Positions 45,601 through 53,856 of a stretch of 64,000 bases of DNA are shown here, piece by piece. Numbering within the stretch: position 1 is the first letter of the stretch; every line of letters begins with the position of its first letter. The DNA comes from Segatella albensis DSM 11370 = JCM 12258 (GTDB taxonomy: Bacteria > Bacteroidota > Bacteroidia > Bacteroidales > Bacteroidaceae). The DNA lies in the NCBI RefSeq assembly GCF_000426565.1, contig NZ_AUFP01000005.1, forward strand, positions 186,001 through 250,000, in the 5' to 3' direction. Made by a program: the position numbers and the translations under genes. The notes below the pieces were generated by a model. That model ran no database searches. It was not told where the DNA came from and saw only the letters and a program-made list of their open reading frames with translations.

Positions 45601-46097
45601 CCTACATAATAATAGTAGGTGGCTGTAACAATATTAAATTCAGACTGAGCATAAAGTAATCGTTTACGCAAATGCTCAGAAAGTGTATTCTTCTCTTCGT
45701 TAATTCGTTTCAATCGGCTCTGTGCACGCTCATGATATACATAAAATTCCTTGTTTCGAGATTCTCGCTGACAAAGACGCATCATCTGTACATCAGCTAT
45801 GAACTGCTCTATTTGATTATCTGTGATAGACTCGGCTTGTATCAATATCTTGCGAGCACCTATGTAGTCCATTCTGATAATGCTCACAAAAGCTAAGTTA
45901 TTAAAGGCCTCAGCCTGACCTGCATCGTAATCGTTGGACAACTGTAATGCTTTTAGTGCATAGAAACGTACTGAATCTAAATCCTGATAATGATACGCAT
46001 AAGATTTAAGATTCAGCTCATCCACTTCATCGCGATGCGATGGTGAACAAGCCGAAAAAAATGTGAGTGCCATTATCAACATGATAATGATACTCAC
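42645..46097 (-). CDS. Double histidine kinase, DUF5112/DUF5113 type
   Basis: About 1,150 residues. A lipoprotein-like signal (FFSAC), TPR-like helices (to about residue 390), one membrane helix (MLLAVAVAIILLCVLLFWF) and a histidine-kinase core come first. The core has N box LNTLADNAKKFTP, G1 VSDTGEGMT and G2 HGFGLLNCKGIIEKY. Where the phospho-His box should be it reads LVNEVTPFIDRML, without His. A second module follows: a membrane segment, an extracytoplasmic domain, another helix, then LKHETMYYPSRI, which has the H-E-x4-P pattern of a true H box, and a degenerate ATPase. The module order suggests one half phosphorylates the other. The start is uncertain; GTG at 46097 avoids overlap with eda. 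Confidence 0.75.
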   Translation of the reverse strand: MSIIIMLIMALTFFSACSPSHRDEVDELNLKSYAYHYQDLDSVRFYALKALQLSNDYDAGQAEAFNNLAFVSIIRMDYIGARKILIQAESITDNQIEQFIADVQMMRLCQRESRNKEFYVYHERAQSRLKRINEEKNTLSEHLRKRLLYAQSEFNIVTATYYYYVGLYKPFRESLKAIDPNEVEQDTAQYLNYLYNIGSGGAIIRESADEVCLSEFDYLLKCYLLAGDRYPFWAANSLQAMSEHLNSPHQLDLLLKNNLPAIKYINTDQMPDQLLAGNLAERALYLFSQYGDVYQTAGANRTLAECYWSIHDYRSAISCLGDALNRNKAISQAPDLVASIREQLSLSYSALNDKASSDYNRNIYLDMQEQTRQDRQLEARAELLNQSTSQLNWMLLAVAVAIILLCVLLFWFSRLRKNDDLQFTLNKLLEPLHTWMKQNLQESREVNDKFEEIDEQIQVAQIHMLANKKRNLEQRAKIQLVNEVTPFIDRMLNEVARLGNSQESEETKKQRYDYIVELTDKINDYNNVLTQWIQLRQGELNLNIESFKLQDLFDIVKKGRMSFQLKNLELDVHDTPVVVKADKTLTLFMLNTLADNAKKFTPAGGKITIDAVSTEKYVEISVSDTGEGMTEEQVSHIFDRKPIIDEQINNVPKEQKSHGFGLLNCKGIIEKYKKVSSLFSVCEIFAESHYGQGSIFRFRLPKGFVRFILLLCMVMTSMYSMAKGISDYGKKAALFADSAYFSNIEGTYERTLVMADSARKYLNLIYLSQHPKGRHLMVKESSSGVPSEIIWFHDSVKVNYNIILDIRNESAVAALALHKWDLYHYNNSVYTLLFREHSADNTLASYVRTMQQAENSRIVAIVLLILVLLLIPVAFYFLFYRHKIFFKYCVEKVNGVNDILLKSETSENKLKQIDQIWSPHTRSSVTGDVNTASLNPLIDKIRDALKNNIAVTNHQKNQMTLARDELRRVDYENARLHISNSVLENCLSTLKHETMYYPSRIRQLITLDAKDISVIKDVAEYYKELYTLLSAQAMRQIEGNIKYDKDLILYLFEILNKVCGCLLCEAKIEDKDDRYVIISQRSNRLLLTDDQCRLLFTPMTCDIRFLLCKQIIREVGEITNLRACGIQAVRRASTVEIEIIMPKRIWKNLK

Positions 46098-46110
46098 AAT
46101 ATGAGGAGTT

Positions 46111-46782
46111 TTAAGCTCTTGCTTCTTTAATATATCCAAGTGCTTCCACACATTTATCGGTGATTGCTTTCCAATTCTTGGCAACAATCACTTCCTTTGG
46201 AAATAGTTTACTACCCATACCTACACAAAGCACACCAGCCTTAATCCACTCTGTGAGGTTCGCACGCTCAGGAGAAACGGCTCCTGTTACCATAATATTA
46301 CTCCAACGTAATGGACCTAATACGTTTTTTACAAACGAAGGACCACCAACATTACCTGCTGGGAATACTTTGGTGATATCACAACCCGCAGCCTGGGCAT
46401 TGCTCATCTCACTTACAGAACCACAACCAGGAGAATATGGTACTAAACGGCGATTGCATACTGATGCTATCTCTGGATTGAAATTTGGTCCAACAATGAA
46501 GTTGGCTCCAAGTTGTAAATAAAGAGCTGCTGTAGGAGCATCTACAATAGTTCCTGCACCGAGTATTAAATCTGGGCATTCACGAACTGCCCATTTTACT
46601 AACTCACCAAAGACTTCATGAGCGAAGTCACCACGATTCGTAAATTCGAATACACGAACTCCACCATCATAACATGCCTTTATAACGTTTTTACAAATAT
46701 CTAAATCGCTATTGAAGAATACAGGAACCATTCCCGTATCTTTCATTGCTGTAATGACCTGTACTTTATTGAATTTTGCCAT
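46111..46782 (-). CDS. eda: KDPG/KHG aldolase
   Basis: A class I aldolase that splits 2-keto-3-deoxy-6-phosphogluconate into pyruvate and glyceraldehyde 3-phosphate. The 223 residues form a TIM barrel with [25 protein letters not shown] and the Schiff-base Lys in [12 protein letters not shown]. It follows kdgK by about 20 bases, so phosphorylation and cleavage are co-expressed. This is the lower part of pectin and uronate breakdown. Confidence 0.95.
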   Translation of the reverse strand: MAKFNKVQVITAMKDTGMVPVFFNSDLDICKNVIKACYDGGVRVFEFTNRGDFAHEVFGELVKWAVRECPDLILGAGTIVDAPTAALYLQLGANFIVGPNFNPEIASVCNRRLVPYSPGCGSVSEMSNAQAAGCDITKVFPAGNVGGPSFVKNVLGPLRWSNIMVTGAVSPERANLTEWIKAGVLCVGMGSKLFPKEVIVAKNWKAITDKCVEALGYIKEARA

Positions 46783-46803
46783 GACTTATATTCTTTTATC
46801 GGT

Positions 46804-47826
46804 TTAACGCTGTACTCGACCATTAGCATTACCACCTGCAAGACTTTCCACTTCGGATACACTTACCAAATTGAAATCACCTGGAATGGTATGCTTCAAG
46901 GCTGATGCTGCTACAGCAAACTCAAGGGCTTCACCTTGTGTCTCTTTAGTGAGCAAGCCATGGATAAGACCACCGGAGAAACTGTCACCTCCACCTACAC
47001 GATCAATAATAGGATTGATATCGTAATGCTTACTTTCGTAGAATTCCTTACCATTATATATAAGGGCTTTCCAACCATTATTTGAAGCAGAGATAGATTC
47101 ACGGAGTGTACTTACAACATACTGGAAACCAAACTCTTGCATCATACCTTTAAAGATATTATAATAGCCAGAGGCATCGGTCTTACCACCTTCAACATCG
47201 GCATCTGGTTTAAAACCTAAACATAGTTGAGCATCCTCCTCGTTACCAATACAAACATCAACATATTTCATTAAAGGGCGCATCACAGAAATTGCCTTCT
47301 CTGAAGTCCACAACTTCTTGCGGAAATTCAAATCCACTGAAATTGTCACGCCATGATGCTTTGCTGCCTCACATGCTAACCTCGTTAATTCTGCAGCCTT
47401 ATCACTGATTGCTGGAGTAATTCCGCTCCAATGAAACCACTGCGCATCTTCCATGATAGCATCAAAATCGAAATCAGAAGGCTCTGCCTCTGCTATAGAA
47501 CTATGTGCACGATCATAAATCACCTTAGACGGACGCATCGAGGCTCCTGTCTCTGCATAATACAATCCCACACGTTCTCCACCACGGGATATATATTGGG
47601 TATTCACGCCATAACGACGCAATGCATTTACTGCTATCTGCCCAATTTCATGAGAAGGTAGTTTACTTACAAAGTATGCCTCATGCCCATAATTTGCTAA
47701 ACTCACAGCTACATTAGCTTCACCTCCTCCCGGAATAATCCGGAAATGATCACTCTGAATAAAGCGATCGTTGCCTTCTGGAGACAGACGAAGCATTATT
47801 TCGCCTAATGTTACAATTTTTGCCAT
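46804..47826 (-). CDS. kdgK: 2-keto-3-deoxygluconate kinase (PfkB family)
   Basis: Phosphorylates KDG to KDPG, the substrate of the adjacent aldolase. The PfkB fold has MAKIVTLGEIMLRLSPEG at the N-terminus, FRIIPGGGEANVAVSLANYG and the anion-hole/catalytic motif DRVGGGDSFSGGLIHGL. About 340 residues. I start at MAKIV (47826), not the longer MKIIYDKR frame. A -7 box (TACTTTTG on the minus strand, 47888-47895) lies upstream. Confidence 0.93.
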   Translation of the reverse strand: MAKIVTLGEIMLRLSPEGNDRFIQSDHFRIIPGGGEANVAVSLANYGHEAYFVSKLPSHEIGQIAVNALRRYGVNTQYISRGGERVGLYYAETGASMRPSKVIYDRAHSSIAEAEPSDFDFDAIMEDAQWFHWSGITPAISDKAAELTRLACEAAKHHGVTISVDLNFRKKLWTSEKAISVMRPLMKYVDVCIGNEEDAQLCLGFKPDADVEGGKTDASGYYNIFKGMMQEFGFQYVVSTLRESISASNNGWKALIYNGKEFYESKHYDINPIIDRVGGGDSFSGGLIHGLLTKETQGEALEFAVAASALKHTIPGDFNLVSVSEVESLAGGNANGRVQR

Positions 47827-48020
47827 TTTTCTAATTCGTTTTATATTTCGTTTATCATAGATTATTTTCATCGTTTGCTTCCATTCGCAAAAGTAACGAT
47901 TTATTTGCTAATCACGAAACAAATTGCAAAAAAATTGGAGAAAAAGAGCTGGAAAGACAAAAAACACACATTTTGCAACACTTTTGGGGCTGTGTATTCG
48001 CACAATTCGACTTTATTTTA

Positions 48021-48059
48021 TATATTTGTGGTCGTAAACATATAATGTGTGCGGACACA
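48021..48059 (+). promoter_or_regulatory. LacI-gene promoter and possible operator
   Basis: TATATTTG (48021-48028) is a -7 box with a weak TTCG partner at 47997-48000. Just downstream is the inverted repeat TGTGT-GCGG-ACACA (48046-48059), which could be an operator for the LacI protein itself. kdgK is divergent from the same 285-bp region, so one regulator could serve both. Confidence 0.45.
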
Positions 48060-48111
48060 AGCGACCTAAAACCATTGAGGCACGCAAGGAGCACAACAAA
48101 CGCTTAGAAAT

Positions 48112-49176
48112 ATGGCTTCAAAAATTAGAATCAAAGACATTGCCGAAAGAGCTGGTGTTTCTGTAGGCACAGTGGATCGAGTTTTACACGATCGCCCTAA
48201 CGTCTCAAAACCTGCAAGAGAAAAGGTTGAGAAGGCATTAAAGGAAATGAATTATCAGCCTAATATGTATGCAAGTGCTCTTGCATATAATAAGGAGTAC
48301 CATTTCTATCTGTTGGTGCCCAAGCACGAACACGAAGCCTATTGGGAGGAAATAGAAGAAGGCGCAAAGAAATGCGAAGACACTCGTCGTGATTTCCATA
48401 TCGAGGTAGACATTAAATATTATCAACGATTTGATGATTCTTCTTTTGAAAAACAATTCTATAGTATACTAAACGAGGAACCAGACGGTGTGGTCATTGT
48501 ACCTTCAACTCTAGAGGAGACTCGCAAATTCACAGATAAACTACATGAGCAGAACATTCCTTTCATCTTGCTCGACTCATATATGCCCGACTTGAAACCT
48601 TTATCTTTCTTCGGACAAGATTCCTTCTCTAGTGGTTACTTCGCTGCTAAAATGCTTATGCTGATTGCATCTAAAGAAACTGAAATCATGCTCATGAAAC
48701 AAACCAAAAATGGATTAGTAACCAGTAAACAGCAAGATAATCGTGAGGTGGGCTTCAGACATTATATGCATGACCATTTCCCGGAAATCAAAATTATAGA
48801 TCTGCAACTTCCTGTAGACGGTAACCGCAGCGAATACACTAAAGCTTTGGAACAATTCTTTAAGGAACATCCAGCTGTTCATCACGGCATAACGATGGGA
48901 TCAAAAGCGCACATCGTCGGAGAGTATCTTTTGAAATCTAACAAAAGAGATGTACAGATGATGGGATACGATATGGTGAACAAAAACGCAAATTGCCTAA
49001 AAGAAGGTAGCATATCTTTCCTTATCGCTCAGCATGCTTATCAGCAAGGATACTCATGCATAGACACTCTCTTCAAAGCTATTGTCTTAAAGAAGAAAGT
49101 CAACCCGGTAAATTATATGCCTATAGAACTGTTGAGTAAAGAAAATGTCGACTTCTACAGACGCACACAGTTATAA
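48112..49176 (+). CDS. LacI-family transcriptional regulator
   Basis: The N-terminal helix-turn-helix IRIKDIAERAGVSVGTVDRVLHDRPNVSKPAREKVEKALKEM is followed by a periplasmic-binding-protein-like sensor domain (YHFYLLVPKHEHEAYWEEIEEGAKK, DGVVIVPSTLEE, IPFILLDSYMPD). Divergent from kdgK-eda and upstream of a transporter, so a KDG or uronate-pathway metabolite is the probable ligand. Full length (354 residues). Confidence 0.92.
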   Translation: MASKIRIKDIAERAGVSVGTVDRVLHDRPNVSKPAREKVEKALKEMNYQPNMYASALAYNKEYHFYLLVPKHEHEAYWEEIEEGAKKCEDTRRDFHIEVDIKYYQRFDDSSFEKQFYSILNEEPDGVVIVPSTLEETRKFTDKLHEQNIPFILLDSYMPDLKPLSFFGQDSFSSGYFAAKMLMLIASKETEIMLMKQTKNGLVTSKQQDNREVGFRHYMHDHFPEIKIIDLQLPVDGNRSEYTKALEQFFKEHPAVHHGITMGSKAHIVGEYLLKSNKRDVQMMGYDMVNKNANCLKEGSISFLIAQHAYQQGYSCIDTLFKAIVLKKKVNPVNYMPIELLSKENVDFYRRTQL

Positions 49177-49180
49177 TAGA

Positions 49181-50473
49181 ATGAGTAACAAAAAAGGATT
49201 CTTAGCTTTATCGCCATTGATAGTTTTAATGTTCTTTATCGCCATGTTTACAATATATTCTGTAGACAAAACGGATAATGAACCTAATTTGAGTCTATCG
49301 GTAGCATTTATGATATCAAGTATCTATGCTATCATGATCACTGGTGGTATTCCTGTAAGAAAACGTATTGACACTTATAGCAAGGGAGCTGGTTCTAGCA
49401 ACCTCATGCTAATGTTATGGATATATGTTCTGGCTGGCGCTTTTGCAGCTTCTGCCAAGAGTATAGGTGCTATTGACGCCACCGTAAATCTAGCTCTCAA
49501 CTATCTACCTACAGAAATGATTATGCCTGGACTATTTTTGGCTGCTTGTTTCATTTCTATTTCGATAGGAACAAGCGTTGGCACTGTTGTGGCTTTAGTG
49601 CCAATAGCAGCAGGCATCGCAATGTCCACAGGTAACAGTATACCTCTGATGACGGCAACCATTGTTGGAGGAGCATACTTTGGCGATAATTTATCTTTCA
49701 TCTCCGATACTACCGTTGTGGCAACACAGACCCAAGGATGCAGGATGAGCGATAAGTTTAGAGTAAATGCTCAGATTGTAATTCCAGCAGCAATTATCGT
49801 TCTAATTATTTATTCTATCATAGGCTCCGGGACACAGCAACCTCCAGAGATTGCCAAAGTAGAATGGATAAAAGTGATACCATATTTTATCGTATTAATT
49901 ACGGCCATTTTGGGGAAGAATGTGATGGCAGTCCTTTCTTTGGGCTTATTGTTATGTGGCATCATAGGGATTGCGAACAAAGATTTTTCTATCTACGGAT
50001 GGTTTGGTGCTATGGGAGACGGTGTCCTTAATATGGGAGAACTCGTAATTATTGCTATGATGGCTGGTGGTATGTTGGAAATCATACGAAACAATGGAGG
50101 TATAGACTTCATCATAGAAAAACTTACCGCACATGTAAATAGCAAGAAAGGTGCAGAACTCTCTATTGCGGCATTGGTCTCATTTGTAAATATCTGTACT
50201 GCTAATAATACGGTGGCTATTTTAACTGTGGGCAGTATCTCAAAACGAATTGGAGACAAGTTTGGTGTAGACAATCGTAAGGCAGCCAGCATCCTCGACA
50301 CATTCTCTTGTACTATACAAGGTTTAATACCGTATGGTGTCCAAATGTTATTGGCGGCTGGTCTTGCCAAAATAAACCCAATAGATATCCTACCCTATTT
50401 ATATTATCCGATGGCAATAGGCGTGGCTGCACTTTTATCAATCATATTCAGATATCCAAGAAAATTTAGTTAA
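49181..50473 (+). CDS. NhaC-family Na+/H+ antiporter-type transporter
   Basis: About eleven helices over 430 residues, with GTSVGTVVALVPIAAGIAMSTG and GGAYFGDNLSFISDTTVVATQTQGC, the NhaC-family core. I start at MSNKKGF (49181), 4 bases after the LacI stop; the longer frame lies inside the regulator gene. Close linkage to the LacI gene suggests that it moves an organic anion or exchanges Na+ in support of the KDG pathway; the substrate is not known. Confidence 0.85.
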   Translation: MSNKKGFLALSPLIVLMFFIAMFTIYSVDKTDNEPNLSLSVAFMISSIYAIMITGGIPVRKRIDTYSKGAGSSNLMLMLWIYVLAGAFAASAKSIGAIDATVNLALNYLPTEMIMPGLFLAACFISISIGTSVGTVVALVPIAAGIAMSTGNSIPLMTATIVGGAYFGDNLSFISDTTVVATQTQGCRMSDKFRVNAQIVIPAAIIVLIIYSIIGSGTQQPPEIAKVEWIKVIPYFIVLITAILGKNVMAVLSLGLLLCGIIGIANKDFSIYGWFGAMGDGVLNMGELVIIAMMAGGMLEIIRNNGGIDFIIEKLTAHVNSKKGAELSIAALVSFVNICTANNTVAILTVGSISKRIGDKFGVDNRKAASILDTFSCTIQGLIPYGVQMLLAAGLAKINPIDILPYLYYPMAIGVAALLSIIFRYPRKFS

Positions 50474-50482
50474 AGAAAATTT

Positions 50483-51181
50483 ATGAATTTCATACAGAGA
50501 AACGTATTCAAAAAACTCAGAATCCAATATTTCAATTCGGAGGAGTCTTTGGAGCCTATGACAAATTATAAGCTACAGAAACTAAATCGATTATTGAATA
50601 ATGTAAAAGGATCATCGACAACAGAGGCGGAGATGACGAATCCTTTCTTGCACAAGAAATTTATAAAAATACAAACCGATGAACATCATTCGATAGATAC
50701 TTCTGTAGAAACAATTTATCTCTTACGAATCATCGTGACTAATGTGCAAACCATGCTCAATTTAGATATAAACCTAAAAGGCATCATACAGATTGGTCAA
50801 TACTTACGAACAAGAGGAGATAAAGTAGATTTTGTGAAACTAGAAGATTGGCTGAAGAAGCTTCATATCAGCAGAATCGCTCAATTACAAGGAAGCATTC
50901 TTATCCTATTTTTCGGTTTTGAGATGGACGAAATTCCTTTTGTACATCACATAGAGAAAGATGCATACAAGATGACACTGAAAGCACTTCACCAAACTGT
51001 AGAAGAAGCCACCAGAGAATGGAAATTCCAGCAAAGTGAAGCAGGATTAGTACATACAACAAATGGAACCTTTAGAAAGAATATTAACCATTGTATACGC
51101 TATTTCAAATATGCACCAATAGAATCGACTAGTAATTTTTTACATAATTTTACATCGTCTCTTTCCGAGATTGAGGAATAA
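50483..51181 (+). CDS. Hypothetical helical protein
   Basis: I do not recognise this 232-residue, mainly helical cytosolic protein. It has no signal peptide or membrane helix. Features include VKLEDWLKKLHISRIAQLQGSILILFFGFE and a C-terminal HCIRYFKYAPIESTSNFLHNF. It starts 9 bases after the transporter stop. Its last codons carry the -33 region for the lysozyme gene that follows. Confidence 0.55.
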   Translation: MNFIQRNVFKKLRIQYFNSEESLEPMTNYKLQKLNRLLNNVKGSSTTEAEMTNPFLHKKFIKIQTDEHHSIDTSVETIYLLRIIVTNVQTMLNLDINLKGIIQIGQYLRTRGDKVDFVKLEDWLKKLHISRIAQLQGSILILFFGFEMDEIPFVHHIEKDAYKMTLKALHQTVEEATREWKFQQSEAGLVHTTNGTFRKNINHCIRYFKYAPIESTSNFLHNFTSSLSEIEE

Positions 51182-51193
51182 TGCGTATCTTTG
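51162..51193 (+). promoter_or_regulatory. Promoter giving a leaderless GH25 transcript
   Basis: TATCTTTG (51186-51193) with a near-consensus TTTC at 51162-51165 (20-bp spacing). The start point falls on or next to the ATG at 51199, so the mRNA would be leaderless. This also decides the start codon. Confidence 0.65.
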
Positions 51194-51198
51194 CCAAC

Positions 51199-51885
51199 AT
51201 GAATAGAATCATCATAATTCTTATAAGCCTTTTTACATTCATTGGCGTTCGGGCCCAAGTAGAATGTGAAGATACTTGTGGACATGTCCACGGCATAGAT
51301 TTAAGCCATTATCAAGGAAATGTATTTTGGGAAACTATTGGCGATAATGGACATATACATTATGTGTATTTGAAGGCCACAGAAGGAGGTTCTCGCGTTG
51401 ACGATAAATATAAATCAAACATTGATCTAGCTCATCGATATGGCTTAAAGGTTGGTTCTTATCATTTTTATCGTGCAAGAATTCCACAAGAAGATCAATT
51501 AAAAAATTTTATGGCCCAATGTAGACCTAGCGATCAAGATCTAATTCCTATGATTGATGTAGAAACTAAAAGTGGGCTTGGTGTCGAAGAATTCTGTGAC
51601 AGTCTGTTTAAATTTCTTCATTTAGTCGAAAAATCTTATCGGCAAAAGCCATTAATATATACAGGAGCCAATTTCTACGACCATACTTTGGCTGGTAAAA
51701 TCGATAGTTATCGCCTCATGATTGCTCAATATTCAAGAAAAGAGCCTAGACTTATCGATGGAAGAGACTTTGAAATGTGGCAATACACAGGAAAAGGTCA
51801 TCTAAATGGCATAAACGGATATGTCGACAAAAGTAGGTTCATGGGACAACATCGACTGAAAGAAATCAGGTTTCGACATCGATAA
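51199..51885 (+). CDS. GH25 lysozyme (N-acetylmuramidase), secreted
   Basis: After a signal peptide (MNRIIIILISLFTFIGVRAQ) the GH25 barrel shows HGIDLSHYQGNVFW, VYLKATEGG, KVGSYHFYRAR, LIPMIDVETKSG (catalytic Asp/Glu) and PLIYTGANFY, ending in MWQYTGKG. It cleaves peptidoglycan glycan strands, in the periplasm or against other bacteria. I use the ATG at 51199 because the -7 box lies directly in front of it. Confidence 0.93.
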   Translation: MNRIIIILISLFTFIGVRAQVECEDTCGHVHGIDLSHYQGNVFWETIGDNGHIHYVYLKATEGGSRVDDKYKSNIDLAHRYGLKVGSYHFYRARIPQEDQLKNFMAQCRPSDQDLIPMIDVETKSGLGVEEFCDSLFKFLHLVEKSYRQKPLIYTGANFYDHTLAGKIDSYRLMIAQYSRKEPRLIDGRDFEMWQYTGKGHLNGINGYVDKSRFMGQHRLKEIRFRHR

Positions 51886-51920
51886 AGAGAAAGTTTACAG
51901 TAAATTTAATACAAATAAAT

Positions 51921-52985
51921 ATGGCAATTATTAAATGTCCTGAGTGCGGTCACGTAGTAAGTGACAAAGCACCATTTTGTCCAAATTGCGGTGTAAAGAT
52001 TGCAGGCAATCCTAATATTTTGGAAACACAAGATATGAAGGAACCTATCAAACCAATCGTACCGCCAACTATTCCTAACACACCTCATCAAACTAATAAC
52101 AATTCAGCACCTAAAAAAAATAAAAGTGCGATTTATGTTGTTTCATTCTTCATAGCTTTAGTCGTGGTTGGAATAGGATATTATATGTATTCTTCTGCAC
52201 AAGATAACAAAGAAAATGAAGCCTATGAATATGCAATGACTAGTACAGATCCTGCTGTCTTACAAAGTTATCTGGACACCTATAAGGATGCTCCTACTGC
52301 ACATCTTGATTCTATACAGGCTCATCTTGCTCTTCTTCAACAAAACGATCAAGATTGGACTAATGCTCTTATGAGTAATTCTAAATCTTCCCTTGAAGCA
52401 TATCTCAACAGTCACCCTAATTCTCAACATCGCCAAGAAGCCCTGAACAGAATTGATTCTATAGACTGGAACGTTGCAGAAAGAGAAAATAGTATTGAGG
52501 CTTTTGAAACTTATCTTCAGGAACATCCTGCAGGCGGACATATAGATGAGGCTCGCGATAACATCAAAAAGGCTAAATCTAAAGACTTACAGCCTCAAGA
52601 GAAGCAGATGATCAGTTCTCTATTCCGCAGATTCTTCCAAAGTATCAATTCTCGTAACCAGGATAGACTGACAGATCAAGTAGAAGACGTAATGTCTAGT
52701 TTTCTAGGGAAAAGTAGTGCAACAAAGAGTGATGTTGTAAGCTTTATGAATAAAATATATAAGGATGATATTACTAATATGAATTGGCATATTAATAATG
52801 ATTATCAAATCAAGAAGCGAGAAGTCGGAGATGAGGAATATGAGTATCAAGTGAATTTCTCTGCACGTGAGGACCTCACCAGAACAGATCCTTCAAAAGA
52901 GACAGAAGCACACTTTAAAATCAATGCAACAGTATCTCCAGAAGGAAAGATTAGTTCTTTCAACATGATTAAAATTCTTGAATAG
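51921..52985 (+). CDS. Zinc-ribbon, single-helix membrane protein
   Basis: The N-terminal zinc ribbon (IIKCPECGHVVSDKAPFCPNCGVKI) and a proline-rich linker precede one helix (AIYVVSFFIALVVVGIGYYMYSS). A TPR/coil-like exported part with repeated ...YLxxYPDAPxAHLxxI-type turns follows (LQSYLDTYKDAPTAHLDSIQ, LEAYLNSHPNSQHRQEALNRID). A C-terminal domain has SSLFRRFFQSINSRNQDRLTDQVEDV. Role unknown. A bidirectional terminator separates it from the DnaJ gene. Confidence 0.75.
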   Translation: MAIIKCPECGHVVSDKAPFCPNCGVKIAGNPNILETQDMKEPIKPIVPPTIPNTPHQTNNNSAPKKNKSAIYVVSFFIALVVVGIGYYMYSSAQDNKENEAYEYAMTSTDPAVLQSYLDTYKDAPTAHLDSIQAHLALLQQNDQDWTNALMSNSKSSLEAYLNSHPNSQHRQEALNRIDSIDWNVAERENSIEAFETYLQEHPAGGHIDEARDNIKKAKSKDLQPQEKQMISSLFRRFFQSINSRNQDRLTDQVEDVMSSFLGKSSATKSDVVSFMNKIYKDDITNMNWHINNDYQIKKREVGDEEYEYQVNFSAREDLTRTDPSKETEAHFKINATVSPEGKISSFNMIKILE

Positions 52986-53004
52986 AAAACCAATTAAGAT
53001 AACA

Positions 53005-53045
53005 TAAAAAAGGTCGATAGAAAAATTTTCTATCGACCTTTTTTT
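53005..53045. terminator. Bidirectional terminator
   Basis: The long perfect stem AAAAGGTCGATAGAAAA/TTTTCTATCGACCTTTT lies between convergent genes, with A- and T-tracts on both sides. It serves the zinc-ribbon gene and the DnaJ-like gene. Confidence 0.92.
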
Positions 53046-53724
53046 ATCCTTGCTGCATTTCTCTTAACAAACTCTTTTGATGCTCAGTAAGTCCTGTCGG
53101 TAATTGCACATGATAACAAATAATCAAATCACCCTGCACACCATTACTACCAACTCTACCTTTACCTCTCAATCGAACCTTAGTGCCCTCTTGAGTTTCT
53201 GGTTTAATCTTTAATTTTACTTTCTTACCATTCGGTAATTTAACAATAACATCACCACCAAGAAGAGCTGTATATAAATCTATCGTTACCTTCGATTCTA
53301 CATCGCCATCATCTTGAGGTGTCGAATACTGAGAGCCAAATCCACTTGATGCATGAAAGCGAGGACCAGCACCACCAAATAGATCCTGGAAGAAACTAGA
53401 AAAGCCACCGCCACCATGACCGAAAGAAGAGAAATCAAATCCCTCAAAAGGATTTCCTCCTCCCCCACCAAATCCAGAGGCATTTTCATAAGCATCAGCA
53501 TTACGCCACTGCTCACCATATTTATCATATTTTGCTCGTTTCTCCGGGTTTGAAATCACATCATAGGCCTCATTCAGAGCTTGGAACTTAGCTTTTGCCT
53601 TAGGATCATTCGGATGAAGATCCGGATGAAACTGTTTTGCTCGTTTACGATATGCTGATCGAACATCCTTTTGAGGGATATTTTTATCAACACCTAGAAT
53701 CTTATAATAATCTATAAATGCCAT
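53044..53724 (-). CDS. DnaJ/CbpA-like co-chaperone
   Basis: The J domain (DYYKILGVDKNIPQKDVRSAYRKRAKQFHPDLHP, with the HPD motif) stimulates DnaK. A Gly/Phe-rich stretch and one C-terminal client domain follow (VTIDLYTALLGGDVIVKLPNGKKVKLKI, LRGKGRVGSNGVQGDLIICYHVQLP). There is no Cys-rich zinc domain, so it is of the CbpA type. The 226 residues are shorter than E. coli CbpA, with only part of the second client domain. Confidence 0.92.
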   Translation of the reverse strand: MAFIDYYKILGVDKNIPQKDVRSAYRKRAKQFHPDLHPNDPKAKAKFQALNEAYDVISNPEKRAKYDKYGEQWRNADAYENASGFGGGGGNPFEGFDFSSFGHGGGGFSSFFQDLFGGAGPRFHASSGFGSQYSTPQDDGDVESKVTIDLYTALLGGDVIVKLPNGKKVKLKIKPETQEGTKVRLRGKGRVGSNGVQGDLIICYHVQLPTGLTEHQKSLLREMQQG

Positions 53725-53827
53725 AATACTTTCCTTATATTTCTATAAATCATCTAGCAAAAATCATACCAAAAACACAAAGATATGGAAACTTAGTTCA
53801 AAATTAGGTTATATCAACCATCTTTTG

Positions 53828-53835
53828 TATCTTTG
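53828..53835 (+). promoter_or_regulatory. -7 box of the 5'-nucleotidase gene
   Basis: TATCTTTG, 21 bp before the ATG at 53857. The -33 region is weak. Confidence 0.5.
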
Positions 53836-53856
53836 CAATAAAATAGACATATTAAT

